NCBI GenBank assembly: GCA_025935195.1
Contig: JAICVS010000028.1
Coordinates: 1-38,062 of the forward strand
Direction of reading: 5' to 3'
Length of the DNA: 38,062 nucleotides
Source: Ktedonobacterales bacterium
GTDB lineage: Bacteria > Chloroflexota > Ktedonobacteria > Ktedonobacterales > JADMIN01
In this document: piece after piece, positions 15,893 to 24,409 of the stretch
Position numbering within the stretch: position 1 is the first letter of the stretch
Layout of the letters: each line of letters opens with the position of its first letter
Notes under the pieces: generated by a model
Told to the model about the DNA's origin: nothing
What the model saw: only the letters and a program-made list of their open reading frames with translations
The model's database searches: none
Translations under genes and position numbers: made by a program

Positions 15893-16747
15893 ATGGGGTC
15901 CAGCGGTGAGCAGCAACCGCCCGCCGAGTATCCCACCGGGATCGGCACGTCCACCGCGACCAGCATCCAACTGCTCGGGCACGATCTGGCGGGCGACTTG
16001 CTCGGCAAGGTCGGGTTCGGCGAGCTGGCGCTCTGGCTGGCGACGCAGCGGCGACCGACGCCACAGCAGGTGCGCGTCTTCGAGGCGGTGCTCGTCGCGC
16101 TTGCCGACCATGGATTCACGCCTACGGCAATCGCCGCCCGCCTGACGCTCTACAGCGCGCCCGACGCGCTGCAAGGCGCAATCGCGGCGGGTCTCTTGGG
16201 TGGCGGCTCGCGCTTCCTCGGCGTCACTGAGGATACGGGCCGCTTTCTCTCCGGCGTCCTGGCGACGGTAGAGGGCGATCTGCCGGCGACCGAGGAGCAG
16301 TGGGATGCGCTGGCGCGGCGGGCCGTCGCGGCGGCCCGATCCGACGGCCGGTACATCCCCGGGCTGGGGCATCCCGTCCACAAGAGCGGCGACCCGCGCA
16401 CGCCGGTGATCATCGCGATTGCGGAGCGTGAGGGGTTGCGGGGGCCGCACCTACAGTTGTTCGAGGCGATTGGCCGGGTGCATGCCGAGATACTGGGCCG
16501 CACGCTGCCGCTGAATGGCGCGGGGGTGGGGGGCGCGGCGCTCGCCGATCTCGGCTTGCCGCCCGCATTGCTGCGCGGGGTGGCGCTGCTCGCGCGCGCG
16601 GCGGGGCTGCTCGGGCATCTCGCCGAGGAGCTGCGCTCGCCCATTGCGCCCGACATCTACGCCGCCGTTGATCGCCACGCCGTGTATCGGCCGCGGCTGG
16701 ACGGCGGGCCAAGCGGGGCCGTGGATGCGGATACAAAGCAACCCTAG
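15893..16747 (+). CDS. citrate synthase / citryl-CoA lyase-like protein
   Basis: Protein of 284 residues, the short form typical of citryl-CoA lyases rather than full citrate synthases. Such enzymes make or break a carbon-carbon bond next to a CoA thioester. Visible landmarks are Asp72-His73-Gly (first catalytic His region) and PGLGHPVHKSGDPRTP (His160 and a CoA-binding Arg). The usual third residue, Asp in a PxNxDG motif, appears changed: here the motif reads PLNGAGVGGAALADLG with Ala210 at that place. The reaction may therefore differ from the textbook one. The ATG has GAGGG 5 bases upstream; GTG at 15887 is an alternative. Its position after a CoA-transferase suggests it cleaves or forms a CoA ester produced by that enzyme. 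Confidence 0.82.
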   Translation: MGSSGEQQPPAEYPTGIGTSTATSIQLLGHDLAGDLLGKVGFGELALWLATQRRPTPQQVRVFEAVLVALADHGFTPTAIAARLTLYSAPDALQGAIAAGLLGGGSRFLGVTEDTGRFLSGVLATVEGDLPATEEQWDALARRAVAAARSDGRYIPGLGHPVHKSGDPRTPVIIAIAEREGLRGPHLQLFEAIGRVHAEILGRTLPLNGAGVGGAALADLGLPPALLRGVALLARAAGLLGHLAEELRSPIAPDIYAAVDRHAVYRPRLDGGPSGAVDADTKQP

Positions 16748-16824
16748 CCCCACGTCATAGCGAGTTGCGTTGTACCCGCGATTGCGCGCCGTCTGCGCGC
16801 CGGTCGCGCCCGAAAGAGGGAGTT

Positions 16825-17685
16825 ATGGCTGATCTGGTCGCCGTCCTCGCCACCACACACCATCCGTTCTTCTACCGCGCCAGCACGGCGCCGCCGGAGA
16901 GCCGGCCCGACTTCGCGGACGAGTGGGTGCGCAAGGTGGAGGCGTATCGTGAGACGCTCACGCGCGCCCGCCCAGACGTGCTGGTGATGGTGGGGTCCGA
17001 CCACTTCCACCAGCTCTTCTACGACAATATGCCGCAGTTCCTCATCGGCAAAGCGCCGTACTACGACGGAAACTACTACAACGAGGAGCGCGAGTTCGGC
17101 CTGCCGCGCATGCGGCTCAAAGGGCATGAGGAGCTTTCGGCCTATCTGCTGCGCGCCGGGCTGGATGCCGGCTTCGACTTCGCCTTCAGCAACGAGCTCC
17201 GGGTAGATCACAGCATCACCTGCCCGATCATCACCACCCGGCCGCGGGCGGACCTGCCTATCGTGCCGATCTACACGAATATCTTCGCGCCGCCGCTGCC
17301 GCGGCCGTGGCGCTTCGTCCAACTCGGCCGCACGCTGCGCCAGTTGGTCGAAGCCTGGCCGAGCGCGGAGCGTGTGGCCATCATCGGCACGGGGCATCTC
17401 TCACTCGAGCTGGGCGGGCCGCGCCAGTTTGGCCCGCACGGCCCGGATCCGGAGTTCGACCGCAAGGCCGTCGAGTGGATCGCTAACGGCGATATCGAGG
17501 CGGCGCTGCGGGAGGTGACGCTTGATAGCCTGTGGACGCCAGGCAACGCCACACACGGCTTCATGGACTTCATGCTGATGATGGGCGTCGCCGGGCCGAT
17601 CAAGGCGGATTACGCCGATTCGCTCGACCTCTTCCACACGATGGAGGCCTACTTCACGTGGTATCCGAAGGGAGCGGCCGCATGA
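16825..17685 (+). CDS. class III extradiol ring-cleavage dioxygenase, catalytic subunit (LigB-like)
   Basis: Iron-dependent enzyme of 286 residues that opens catechol-type rings such as protocatechuate or gallate. It starts MADLVAVLATTHHPFF, with His12 matching the LigB iron ligand, and continues to VMVGSDHFHQLFYDNMP, where His60 or His62 is the second ligand. Further on are RVDHSITCPI and IGTGHLSLELGGP, with the expected active-site His. AGAGGGAG precedes the ATG. The last codons overlap the LigA-like gene by four bases (ATGA), as expected for subunits made in equal amounts. The exact aromatic substrate is not determined. Confidence 0.9.
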   Translation: MADLVAVLATTHHPFFYRASTAPPESRPDFADEWVRKVEAYRETLTRARPDVLVMVGSDHFHQLFYDNMPQFLIGKAPYYDGNYYNEEREFGLPRMRLKGHEELSAYLLRAGLDAGFDFAFSNELRVDHSITCPIITTRPRADLPIVPIYTNIFAPPLPRPWRFVQLGRTLRQLVEAWPSAERVAIIGTGHLSLELGGPRQFGPHGPDPEFDRKAVEWIANGDIEAALREVTLDSLWTPGNATHGFMDFMLMMGVAGPIKADYADSLDLFHTMEAYFTWYPKGAAA

Positions 17686-18044
17686 GCAAGTACCTCGTCA
17701 ATAAGTTCCTCTATTCGATTGACCGCGATCCGGCGCTGGTCGAGCGCTACCGTGCGGATCCGCGCGGGACGGTGACGTGGTGGGAGGCCGAGCGAGCCAA
17801 TGTGATTCTGAACCTGCCGGAGATGGAGCGGAGCACATGGCAGGCGTTTACCGAGGCGGAGCGTGAGGCGCTCGCTACGCACGACTACGTCAAGCTCTTC
17901 GAGCTGGGCGCGCATCATTTTCTGACGCTCACACTCTATATCGCGCTGTTCGAGCGCGATTACGCGGAGCCGCTCGGCTTCCAGCGCGAATACGCGCGAC
18001 AGCTCCAACGCTGGTCGCTCCCCTACCCGGACATCACAACGTGA
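17682..18044 (+). CDS. extradiol dioxygenase small subunit (LigA-like)
   Basis: Helical protein of 120 residues matching the alpha subunit of protocatechuate 4,5-dioxygenase. It begins MSKYLVNKFLYSIDRDPALV, has a conserved middle part (LTEAEREAL-like, here FTEAEREALATHDYVKLFELG), and closes with YIALFERDY and a Pro/Tyr-rich tail. In LigAB this subunit covers the active site of LigB. The ATGA overlap with the upstream gene shows translational coupling. It is the last gene of the operon; the next gene converges after 14 bases. Confidence 0.87.
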   Translation: MSKYLVNKFLYSIDRDPALVERYRADPRGTVTWWEAERANVILNLPEMERSTWQAFTEAEREALATHDYVKLFELGAHHFLTLTLYIALFERDYAEPLGFQREYARQLQRWSLPYPDITT

Positions 18045-18058
18045 GGATGATGAGGGGG

Positions 18059-19087
18059 TCAGGCCAGCTCCTCACGCACGATCCTGGCTCCCTCCACCAT
18101 CGCCTGGAGCTTGGCGAACGCGACCTGGCGTGGCAGGTATTTCATGCCGCAGTCCGGCGCGATGATCAACCGCTCTGGCGCGATCCAGCGCAGCGCGGCC
18201 CTGATGCGGTCGGCCACGACCTGGGGCGTTTCCACCTGGTCGTCTCCCAGATTCAGCACACCCAGGATGACGGTTTTGTCGGGGAGCGCGCGCAATACCG
18301 CGAGGTCCAAATTGGGCTGGGCGGCTTCGATGGAGATTTGCCGCGCCGCGCAGGCGTTTAGCTCCGGCAGGAAGGCGTACTGGCCCGGCCGATCATGGAC
18401 GATGGCGGCATAGCCGAAGCACATGTGCAGGGCCGTGGTCCCCGCGACGCCGTCGAGCGCCTGATTGATGGCTTCCACGCCGTACGCGCGGGCCTGATCG
18501 GGCCGGGCTTGCAGATAGGGCTCGTCAATCTGCACGACGTCCGCGCCCGCCGCGAAGAGGTCTTTGATCTCGTCGTTGATGGCGGCGGCTACGGCGAGCG
18601 CGAGCGAGCGATCATCTGGATAGTACTCGTTTTGCGCCTGCTGTGTGACGGTGAACGGGCCGGGAACGGTGATCTTGATGCGCCGGTCGGTGTTGCGTCG
18701 CAGGAACTCCAGGTCGCACACCTCGACGGGCCGTGTGCGGCGGACCGGGCCAACGACGCGCGGCACCGGGTTGGGATGCCCCGTACGATCGAGCGCCGTG
18801 CCTGGATGCTCGATATTGAAGCCATCCAGCGCCGTGGCGAAGCGATTGGAGTAGCTCTCGCGGCGCATCTCGCCATCGGAGATGATGTCCACTCCCGCCC
18901 GCTCCATGTCGTGGATGGCGAGCAGCGTGGCATCGTCCTGCGCTTGTTCGAGGTAGGGATCGGGAATGCGCCAGATCTCGCGCGCGCGCACGCGCGGAGG
19001 CAGGCGGCTGCGCAACTGCTCACGATCCACCAGCCAGTCCGGCTGGGGATAGCTGCCGACGACCGTCGTCGGGATGAGTTGAGCCAT
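18059..19087 (-). CDS. MetE-like cobalamin-independent methyltransferase (C-terminal-domain form)
   Basis: Protein of 342 residues corresponding to only the zinc-binding catalytic half of MetE. It begins with TTVVGSYPQP and has SDGEMRRESYSNRF, the folate-side VPGPFT and IDEPYLQARPD. Zinc ligands are visible: His221-Met-Cys223, Glu254 and Cys313 (APDCGMKYLP). MetE transfers a methyl group from methyltetrahydrofolate to homocysteine. Stand-alone short forms may use other methyl donors, so the physiological reaction is open. GGAGGAA lies 5 bases before the ATG. It converges with the dioxygenase operon, so a role in demethylating methoxy-aromatics is possible but only inferred. Confidence 0.85.
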   Translation of the reverse strand: MAQLIPTTVVGSYPQPDWLVDREQLRSRLPPRVRAREIWRIPDPYLEQAQDDATLLAIHDMERAGVDIISDGEMRRESYSNRFATALDGFNIEHPGTALDRTGHPNPVPRVVGPVRRTRPVEVCDLEFLRRNTDRRIKITVPGPFTVTQQAQNEYYPDDRSLALAVAAAINDEIKDLFAAGADVVQIDEPYLQARPDQARAYGVEAINQALDGVAGTTALHMCFGYAAIVHDRPGQYAFLPELNACAARQISIEAAQPNLDLAVLRALPDKTVILGVLNLGDDQVETPQVVADRIRAALRWIAPERLIIAPDCGMKYLPRQVAFAKLQAMVEGARIVREELA

Positions 19088-19183
19088 AGGGTTCCTCCGT
19101 GCCAGAAGCGCCAGCAATCAGCCCAGCGGCAGCAGATGCGCATCATCCCTCATCGCTGTTCCCACCTTCCCTGCTATCCGCAT

Positions 19184-19399
19184 CTACGAAGAGCGATGGC
19201 TGCCATCTTGCACGCGGCGCTTGAGGTCACTCCAGTAGTTGCGAAGCGTAGGGCTGTCTGTGAGTAGCCCTACCACGTCCACTACCGAGAAGAACCATCG
19301 TCCGTCATGCCACTGGCGCCGAATGAGCCGGCCCTGTCCTGACTTGCCGCCATCGTCAAGGGGCAGCAATTAGCGCTCGTCGTCGTCCGCGGTGCCCAT
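19184..19399 (-). pseudogene. DinD/BRO-like antirepressor N-terminal remnant
   Basis: From an ATG at 19399 the frame reads MGTADDDER, a TAA at 19370-19372 (probably once CAA), then LLPLDDG, RRQWHDGRWFFSVVDVVGLL and YWSDLKRRV. This is the conserved start of DinD/BRO-type phage-related proteins. After VQDG the match stops at a TGA-less frame end (SHRSS, stop), so most of the protein is gone. Confidence 0.65.
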
Positions 19400-19520
19400 C
19401 AGTCGCTCCCTTCCGCCTCTGTCCGCGATACCGATGCCTCTCCAACCCAAACGTGCCAATGCTACACCGACAGCAACCACACGAGCGCCCTAATCGCCCG
19501 ATGTAGCCTCACTGCGCATT

Positions 19521-19721
19521 CTAGACCACGTCTTTTTTGGGGCTAACTGATTGCGCTTTGAGGTGTGCCACATCGGCGCGGCTCACCAGCTTGGAACGCT
19601 TATCAAGCGGATTCTCCCGCGATGGTAAGACACTCTGCTCGATCAACTCGGCGATCTTGCGCCTGGAAACGCCCAACGCATCCCGCGCCTCGGCGACCGT
19701 CATATACTCACGCTCTGCCAC
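19521..19721 (-). CDS. small helix-turn-helix (MerR/excisionase-like) protein
   Basis: Protein of 66 residues. The GTG start has AAGGAGAGAGG just upstream; an internal ATG at 19703 is an alternative. The segment MTVAEARDALGVSRRKIAEL followed by a Pro and a basic wing resembles the HTH_17/excisionase fold, which recognises a short DNA site. The length fits excisionases or small repressors. It lies beside a phage-like remnant, so it may be part of an old mobile element. No partner recombinase is adjacent. Confidence 0.65.
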   Translation of the reverse strand: MAEREYMTVAEARDALGVSRRKIAELIEQSVLPSRENPLDKRSKLVSRADVAHLKAQSVSPKKDVV

Positions 19722-19915
19722 GGCCCTCTCTCCTTGGGTTTGGGTACTCTCTCAGCCTCTCAAGATTCAGTATACACGATAAGGCTACCATATCGCAACA
19801 TTCGGTTGTGTTGAGTATTGGCAGCATGGCATAGATGGATTACAGTAAATGCGCCAATGATGTCCATTGAGGAGCATCGCGAATGCCCGCGCTCAGTATC
19901 TCGGTCGTTGGGCAG

Positions 19916-19944
19916 GTGGCACGGCGGCGCCGGAGTGGTATACT
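19916..19944 (+). promoter_or_regulatory. candidate promoter of the PAC2 gene
   Basis: GTGGCA (-35, 4 of 6), a 17-base spacer and TGGTATACT (-10 with extended TG), about 100 bases before the PAC2 start. Nothing else stands out in 19722-20044. Confidence 0.5.
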
Positions 19945-20044
19945 GATCAAGCATAGGCGATGTGCGCGCGGCATGGCGGGAAGCAGCCACGGGTACGTCG
20001 TGAGTAGGACGCAGTGTGCTCGCGGGCAAGAATGGTAGCGGCAT

Positions 20045-20989
20045 ATGGAGCACGTCGAGATGTCTGAGGTTCCAGATGTGGAGAACGCTCTCCTCATCGG
20101 GGCATTCGCGGGCTGGAACGATGCCGCGAGCGCCGCGACCTGGGCCGTGAAGTTTCTGATCAATCAGTGGGAAGCGACGCCGTTCGCCGATATCGAGCCG
20201 GAGCTGTTCTACGACTTCACCGAGACGCGCCCGCAGGTGCGCATCTTGAGTGGCTCGGTCCGGCGCGTGAGCTGGCCGTCCAACCGCTTCTACGTCCACC
20301 GCGCCGAGCGCACGCCGGAAGGGCCGCGCGGGCGCGATGTCGTGCTGCTGCTGGGGGATGAGCCACAGCAGCGCTGGAAGTCGTTCTCGCAACAAGTGCT
20401 GGACGTATGCCGCCAGTGCCGCGTGGAGGAGATGGTGCTGCTCGGCGCGTTGATCGGCGAGGTGCCGCATACGGCGCCGATCGGTGTCGCGGGGACGGCG
20501 AGCAATGCGGCCACGCTGCGCCGCATGGATTCGGCGGGGATCGAGCGCGCCACCTACGAAGGCTCGACGGGCATCCTGACCGTCATCCACGACACCGCGC
20601 GTCGTGAGGGCATCGGCGCCGCCAGCCTATGGGCCACCGCGCCGCACTACGTCTCTGCGACGCCGAATCTGCCGGTTTCGGAGGCGCTGCTGGACAAAAT
20701 GGATGCGCTCTACCACTTCGATCTGCGTCTGGGCGATCTGACGCGCGCGGCGCGGCGGTTCACGGCGCGGGTCTCGTCGCTCGTCGCCGCCGATCCGGAG
20801 GTGTCCGCGTATGTACGCGAATTAGAGCAGCGAAAGTCCACAGATGAACGCTCAGGCACGCCCTTTGCTGGTGATGCCTCCGGCATCCATCGTGTGCCGG
20901 CGGACGGCGAGCTTCCGAGTGCCGAGCAGGCGATTCAGGATGTCGAGGAGTGGCTGCGCCGCTTCCGTGGTGACGGTCAGGATGAATAG
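20045..20989 (+). CDS. PAC2 family protein
   Basis: Protein of 314 residues in the family named for an archaeal/eukaryotic proteasome assembly chaperone. Landmarks: LLIGAFAGWNDAASAATWAV near the start, IEPELFYDFTETRP, and the central MVLLGALIGEVPHTAPI. The bacterial role is not established, although actinobacterial members often accompany proteasome genes. No proteasome gene is visible here. The C-terminal 60 residues are polar and probably flexible. The start could instead be the ATG at 20060, which has GGAG 8 bases upstream. A same-strand membrane-protein gene follows after 63 bases. Confidence 0.88.
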   Translation: MEHVEMSEVPDVENALLIGAFAGWNDAASAATWAVKFLINQWEATPFADIEPELFYDFTETRPQVRILSGSVRRVSWPSNRFYVHRAERTPEGPRGRDVVLLLGDEPQQRWKSFSQQVLDVCRQCRVEEMVLLGALIGEVPHTAPIGVAGTASNAATLRRMDSAGIERATYEGSTGILTVIHDTARREGIGAASLWATAPHYVSATPNLPVSEALLDKMDALYHFDLRLGDLTRAARRFTARVSSLVAADPEVSAYVRELEQRKSTDERSGTPFAGDASGIHRVPADGELPSAEQAIQDVEEWLRRFRGDGQDE

Positions 20990-21052
20990 GGATGAGGAGC
21001 GACAGGCGGAGCGCCGCGAAATGATGGGTCGAGCGGGAAGACGGGGAGTTGC

Positions 21053-22072
21053 GTGGATGGGCAGCCGCGGCGGGTGTGGCCCGAGGCGCGGGGCACGATC
21101 TCACCGTTGAGCGAGAATTCGGGAGGCGTGGGAGTAGTGTCAACGCATAGCACTTCATCGCGGCGCCAGCGGGCCGCCGCAAGGAAGCACGCCCCACAGC
21201 AGGCGGGGGGGCGCGTGGAGTACATCGCGCCGTCGCCGGGCGCGGGGGTGCATCCCCCGCTGCCATCGGGCGGTGATACATTGGGCCGACCGCATGACGG
21301 CCGGATGAGCCGTCCGCTGGAATACCGCCCGCCCGCGCAGAGTAGCGCGGAGATGGCGAGTGCGCTGGTGCGCGAAGAGGCCGGGCGTGCTGAAGAAGCT
21401 GGGGCCGCGCGTGGCGAGTCACGTGGATGGCGGCGCCCACGCGCGGCGCTGATCGAGGAGGATCAGTCGCCACTATTGGGACGGGCGGCGGCATCCCTGC
21501 CGCGCGAAGATTTCTCCTGGCGCGAGCGCGACTGGAGCGCCAGCGCTTTGCTCGCCCGGCTGCGCTTTCTGCCGGCGCTGTTCGCCGCCGTGGTGATGGT
21601 CGCGATTGCGGCGGGGGTGGCATACGCTGTCGCGTCGCGGGCATCCACAGATGCGCGCGGCCAGCTCTCGGTACCCATCGGCACAGTCTCGCCAGCCGGC
21701 GGCGGCACGGTCATCCAGCCGATCACCGCCGCCGGCACGCCGACGCCGGCGGTGCAACCGTATACCATCGGCACATGGGTCTCGAACCCCGCGCCGTCCA
21801 CCGCCGGCTCCATCACGGTGTTCGTGCGTGTAAGCCACAATGCCGGTCCGGCCAATGTCGGCCCGGCGCCGGGCATCCCCGTCACGATTAGCGTAGACTT
21901 TCCCACAGGCAGCAGCGTCCAAGGCCCTGTCTCCACTGACGCGGATGGTCTGGTGTCGTTCACCGTCTCTTTCGGCGGCCTCCCATCAGAGCGCCCGGTC
22001 TTCATCACTGCCTCGGCCTTGTCGCCCGGCGGCCAGACGATCAACGCCGAGACGACCTTCGTTCCCCATTGA
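21053..22072 (+). CDS. single-pass membrane protein with extracellular Ig-like domain
   Basis: Protein of up to 339 residues with unknown function. The first 170 residues are charged and low-complexity; a single membrane helix (LPALFAAVVMVAIAAGVAYA) follows at about 172-194. Then comes a beta-rich, Ser/Thr/Pro/Gly-rich external part with SITVFVRVSHNAGPANVGPA and a VSTDADGLVSFTVSF pattern like Big_1/invasin-type Ig repeats. The GTG start is uncertain; GGGGAG is close to it, and GTG at 21137 or ATG at 21305 are alternatives. It shares its architecture with the genes at 26001 and 27312. Confidence 0.7.
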   Translation: MDGQPRRVWPEARGTISPLSENSGGVGVVSTHSTSSRRQRAAARKHAPQQAGGRVEYIAPSPGAGVHPPLPSGGDTLGRPHDGRMSRPLEYRPPAQSSAEMASALVREEAGRAEEAGAARGESRGWRRPRAALIEEDQSPLLGRAAASLPREDFSWRERDWSASALLARLRFLPALFAAVVMVAIAAGVAYAVASRASTDARGQLSVPIGTVSPAGGGTVIQPITAAGTPTPAVQPYTIGTWVSNPAPSTAGSITVFVRVSHNAGPANVGPAPGIPVTISVDFPTGSSVQGPVSTDADGLVSFTVSFGGLPSERPVFITASALSPGGQTINAETTFVPH

Positions 22073-22267
22073 TGCGGGCATGGCAGCACGGCGGCCTGCG
22101 GCATCCATCGCGACCTGATGGTATGATTGTGGGCAGATGATCAGTGAGATGGCCGCGTGGTCATGAGCTGGTCAGCGGATTGGTGGACGAGCACGCGGCC
22201 ATGAATGGCCGGTGAGCGGCGCGTGGGCATGAATGCCCCGGCGGGCGTTTCAGTGAGGGAGGCTCGG

Positions 22268-22528
22268 ATGGCAACGGCGACCTGCACGCACCTCGATCAC
22301 ATCCACGACGTGACACCCAGCGCCCAGGGGTGCGAAGACTGCCTCAAGACGGGCGATAGCTGGGTCAGCCTGCGGCTCTGCACGGAGTGCGGCCACGTCG
22401 GCTGCTGCGACTCATCCAAGAACAAGCACGCGACGGCGCACTACCATGCCACGTCGCACCCGATCATCCAGGCGTTCAAGTCGGAGCAGGATTGGCGCTG
22501 GTGCTACGTGGATCAGACGTACGTGTAG
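22268..22528 (+). CDS. UBP-type zinc finger protein
   Basis: Protein of 86 residues that is almost entirely a ZnF-UBP domain. Metal-binding residues are visible: Cys6-Thr-His8, Cys22-x-x-Cys25, Cys38-x-x-Cys41, Cys46 and His54/His58/His60/His64. In eukaryotes the fold binds the ubiquitin C-terminus. In bacteria the partner is unknown; free C-terminal Gly-Gly tails are a possibility. GGGAGG lies 5 bases before the ATG. It is not close to a recognisable ubiquitin-like gene here. Confidence 0.88.
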   Translation: MATATCTHLDHIHDVTPSAQGCEDCLKTGDSWVSLRLCTECGHVGCCDSSKNKHATAHYHATSHPIIQAFKSEQDWRWCYVDQTYV

Positions 22529-22536
22529 GGGAGATG

Positions 22537-22574
22537 TCCTCACCCCTCGGCCCCTCTCCTCGCAAGGAGAGGGG
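22537..22574 (+). repeat. dispersed palindromic repeat, copy A
   Basis: TCCTCACCCC then a perfect hairpin CCCCTCTCCT / AGGAGAGGGG with a CGCA loop, starting 9 bases after the zinc-finger gene stop. Related copies follow the genes ending at 29579 and 37853. It probably acts as a transcript end between converging genes. Confidence 0.85.
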
Positions 22575-22594
22575 GCGCCAGGTGGGCAATCAGG

Positions 22595-22909
22595 TTATTC
22601 TTCTACCTCGATCTTCAGCTCACCGTCCTCCACCCAGACTGGGTAGGTCGGCGTGGGCAGGGTGGCCGGGAGGGAGAGCGCGGCGCCGCTGCGGATGTCA
22701 AACTGGGCGCCGTGCAGGGCGCACTCAACGGTGTGGTCATCTACCAACTCACCGTCTGAGAGCGAGAACTCCTCATGGGTGCAGGTGTCGCCGATGGCGT
22801 AGAGCTCGCCCTGCGCGTTGAAGATGGCGATAGGCTCACCCTTCACGACCACGCGCAACGCCTGCCCCGGCGCTACGTCCTCCTCGCGGCCCACTGTCAC
22901 GACAGCCAT
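22595..22909 (-). CDS. Rieske [2Fe-2S] ferredoxin, suf-associated
   Basis: Protein of 105 residues with both Rieske boxes: Cys43-Thr-His45 and Cys63-Ala-Leu-His66, spaced as in small non-heme-oxygenase-type ferredoxins. It carries electrons through a 2Fe-2S cluster. AAGGAG lies 10 bases before the ATG. It is the third gene after sufB and sufD with a 43-base gap, so it is probably made with the assembly machinery. Such a Rieske gene is often found in suf clusters of Gram-positive and Chloroflexota-type bacteria, where its electron-transfer partner is unproven. Confidence 0.92.
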   Translation of the reverse strand: MAVVTVGREEDVAPGQALRVVVKGEPIAIFNAQGELYAIGDTCTHEEFSLSDGELVDDHTVECALHGAQFDIRSGAALSLPATLPTPTYPVWVEDGELKIEVEE

Positions 22910-22952
22910 AGCGCTCGCGTCTCCTTCATCTGTCTCAAGGCCGTAGTCGCAT

Positions 22953-24287
22953 CTATTGGATATCTTGCGCACTGACGCGGCGCTGGATCTCGCTGCGGAG
23001 CGCGTCGCGCAGGCCGGCGATCGGCACGGCGGCGACCAATGGGTCCACGAAGCCTTCGACGATCAGGTGGGTGGCGTCGCTGCGCGTGAGGCCGCGGCAC
23101 ATCAGGTAGAAGAGCTGCTCCTCGTCCACTTTGCCGACGGTGGCGCCGTGGGTGCAGCCGAGGATGTCGTTGCAGCCGATCTCCAGGTTGGGGATGGAGT
23201 CGGCGCGCGCCGCGCGGCTGAGCAGCAGATTGCGGTTCTGTTGGTAGGCGGCGGTCTTGCGCGCATTGGGCGCGACGCGGATGAGGCCGGAGAAGACCGA
23301 GCGGGCTTTGTCCGTCAGCACGCCCTTGAAGAGCAGGTCGCTGGTGCAGTTGGCGGCGCGGTGGTCTTGCAGGGTGTAGCGGTCGAGGTGCTGGCGGCCG
23401 TCCTCGATGTAGAGACCGAGAATCTTGGCGTTGCCGCCGTCGCCGGCGAAGACGGCTTCGACACGGCCCTTGGAGAGCGCGCTGCCCAGCTCGACGGTCT
23501 CCAGCACCACCGTCGCGTCGCGGCCGAGCAACGCGCGCTCGGTGTGGAAGTCGTGGACGGTCTTGCCCCAGCGCTGCACGCCGACGTAGCGCAGGTTCGC
23601 TTCCTGGCCGAGGATGATCTCGGTGACGCGGCTGCTGAAGCCGCCCGCGGTGCCTTCGGGTGAGGTGAAGTCTTCGGCGAACGTGGCCTGGGCCTGCTCG
23701 TCCAGCACGATCAGGGTGTGGGCCATGCTGGCGCTGCCCTGGTGGCCGGCGGCGACGACGGCGCGGAAGGGCAACTCGACGGCGACGCCTTTGGGGACGT
23801 AGAGGAAGGTGCCGTTATCCCAGAAGGCGCCGTGCAGGGCGGCGAATTTGCTGTCGCCGGCGGGGACGACGCGGGTCATGAAGTGCTCGCGCACGAGATC
23901 GCCGTGCTCGCGCACGGCGGTGGCGAGGTCGGTGAAGATCACGCCCTTCGCGCGCAGCGCGTCGTCCAGCCGATGCTCGACGGGGTGGCCGTCGCGCAGG
24001 CCGAGGAAGCCGCCGAGCTGTTCGTGGCGCTCGGCCTCGGGCAGCAGCGTGCCGCGCGGGGTGCGGCCGTTGTGGCCGTCGGCGAAGGGGGCGACCTCGT
24101 CCAGCTTCAGGTCGCGCAGGTCGGTGCGGCGCCACTCTTCGTCCTGGCGGGTGGGCATGGGCAGACGCTCGTAGGTCTGCCAGGCGTCGAGGCGGCGCTG
24201 GCGCATCCAGTCGGGTTCGTCGCGCCGGCGGACAAGCTCGGCGACGGCCTCCGCGCTGAAGCCGCGGCGCGTGGCGGGTGGGGTCAT
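22953..24287 (-). CDS. sufD: Fe-S cluster assembly protein SufD
   Basis: Scaffold component of 444 residues that pairs with SufB in the SufBC2D complex, where iron-sulfur clusters are built before transfer to apoproteins. The C-terminal core shows LEIGCNDILGCTHGATVGKV; its His corresponds to the His that is important in E. coli SufD. The next segment is [12 protein letters not shown]. The N-terminal part (WMRQRRLDAWQTYERLPMPT and EEWRRTDL) is the SufD-specific helical region. The ATG at 24287 is preferred for lying just before that region. It is co-directional with sufB, with a 122-base gap. Confidence 0.95.
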   Translation of the reverse strand: MTPPATRRGFSAEAVAELVRRRDEPDWMRQRRLDAWQTYERLPMPTRQDEEWRRTDLRDLKLDEVAPFADGHNGRTPRGTLLPEAERHEQLGGFLGLRDGHPVEHRLDDALRAKGVIFTDLATAVREHGDLVREHFMTRVVPAGDSKFAALHGAFWDNGTFLYVPKGVAVELPFRAVVAAGHQGSASMAHTLIVLDEQAQATFAEDFTSPEGTAGGFSSRVTEIILGQEANLRYVGVQRWGKTVHDFHTERALLGRDATVVLETVELGSALSKGRVEAVFAGDGGNAKILGLYIEDGRQHLDRYTLQDHRAANCTSDLLFKGVLTDKARSVFSGLIRVAPNARKTAAYQQNRNLLLSRAARADSIPNLEIGCNDILGCTHGATVGKVDEEQLFYLMCRGLTRSDATHLIVEGFVDPLVAAVPIAGLRDALRSEIQRRVSAQDIQ

Positions 24288-24409
24288 AGGGGGAAACGTC
24301 CTCTCGCTCTGATATCGCTTGCGTGTCTTGGTCACAGGAGGGGCGGGGCGGCGTGCGCCACCCCGCCCTCTCGCTGCTCGAAGAGTCACTGCGCCTGGTT
24401 GATATGTGA

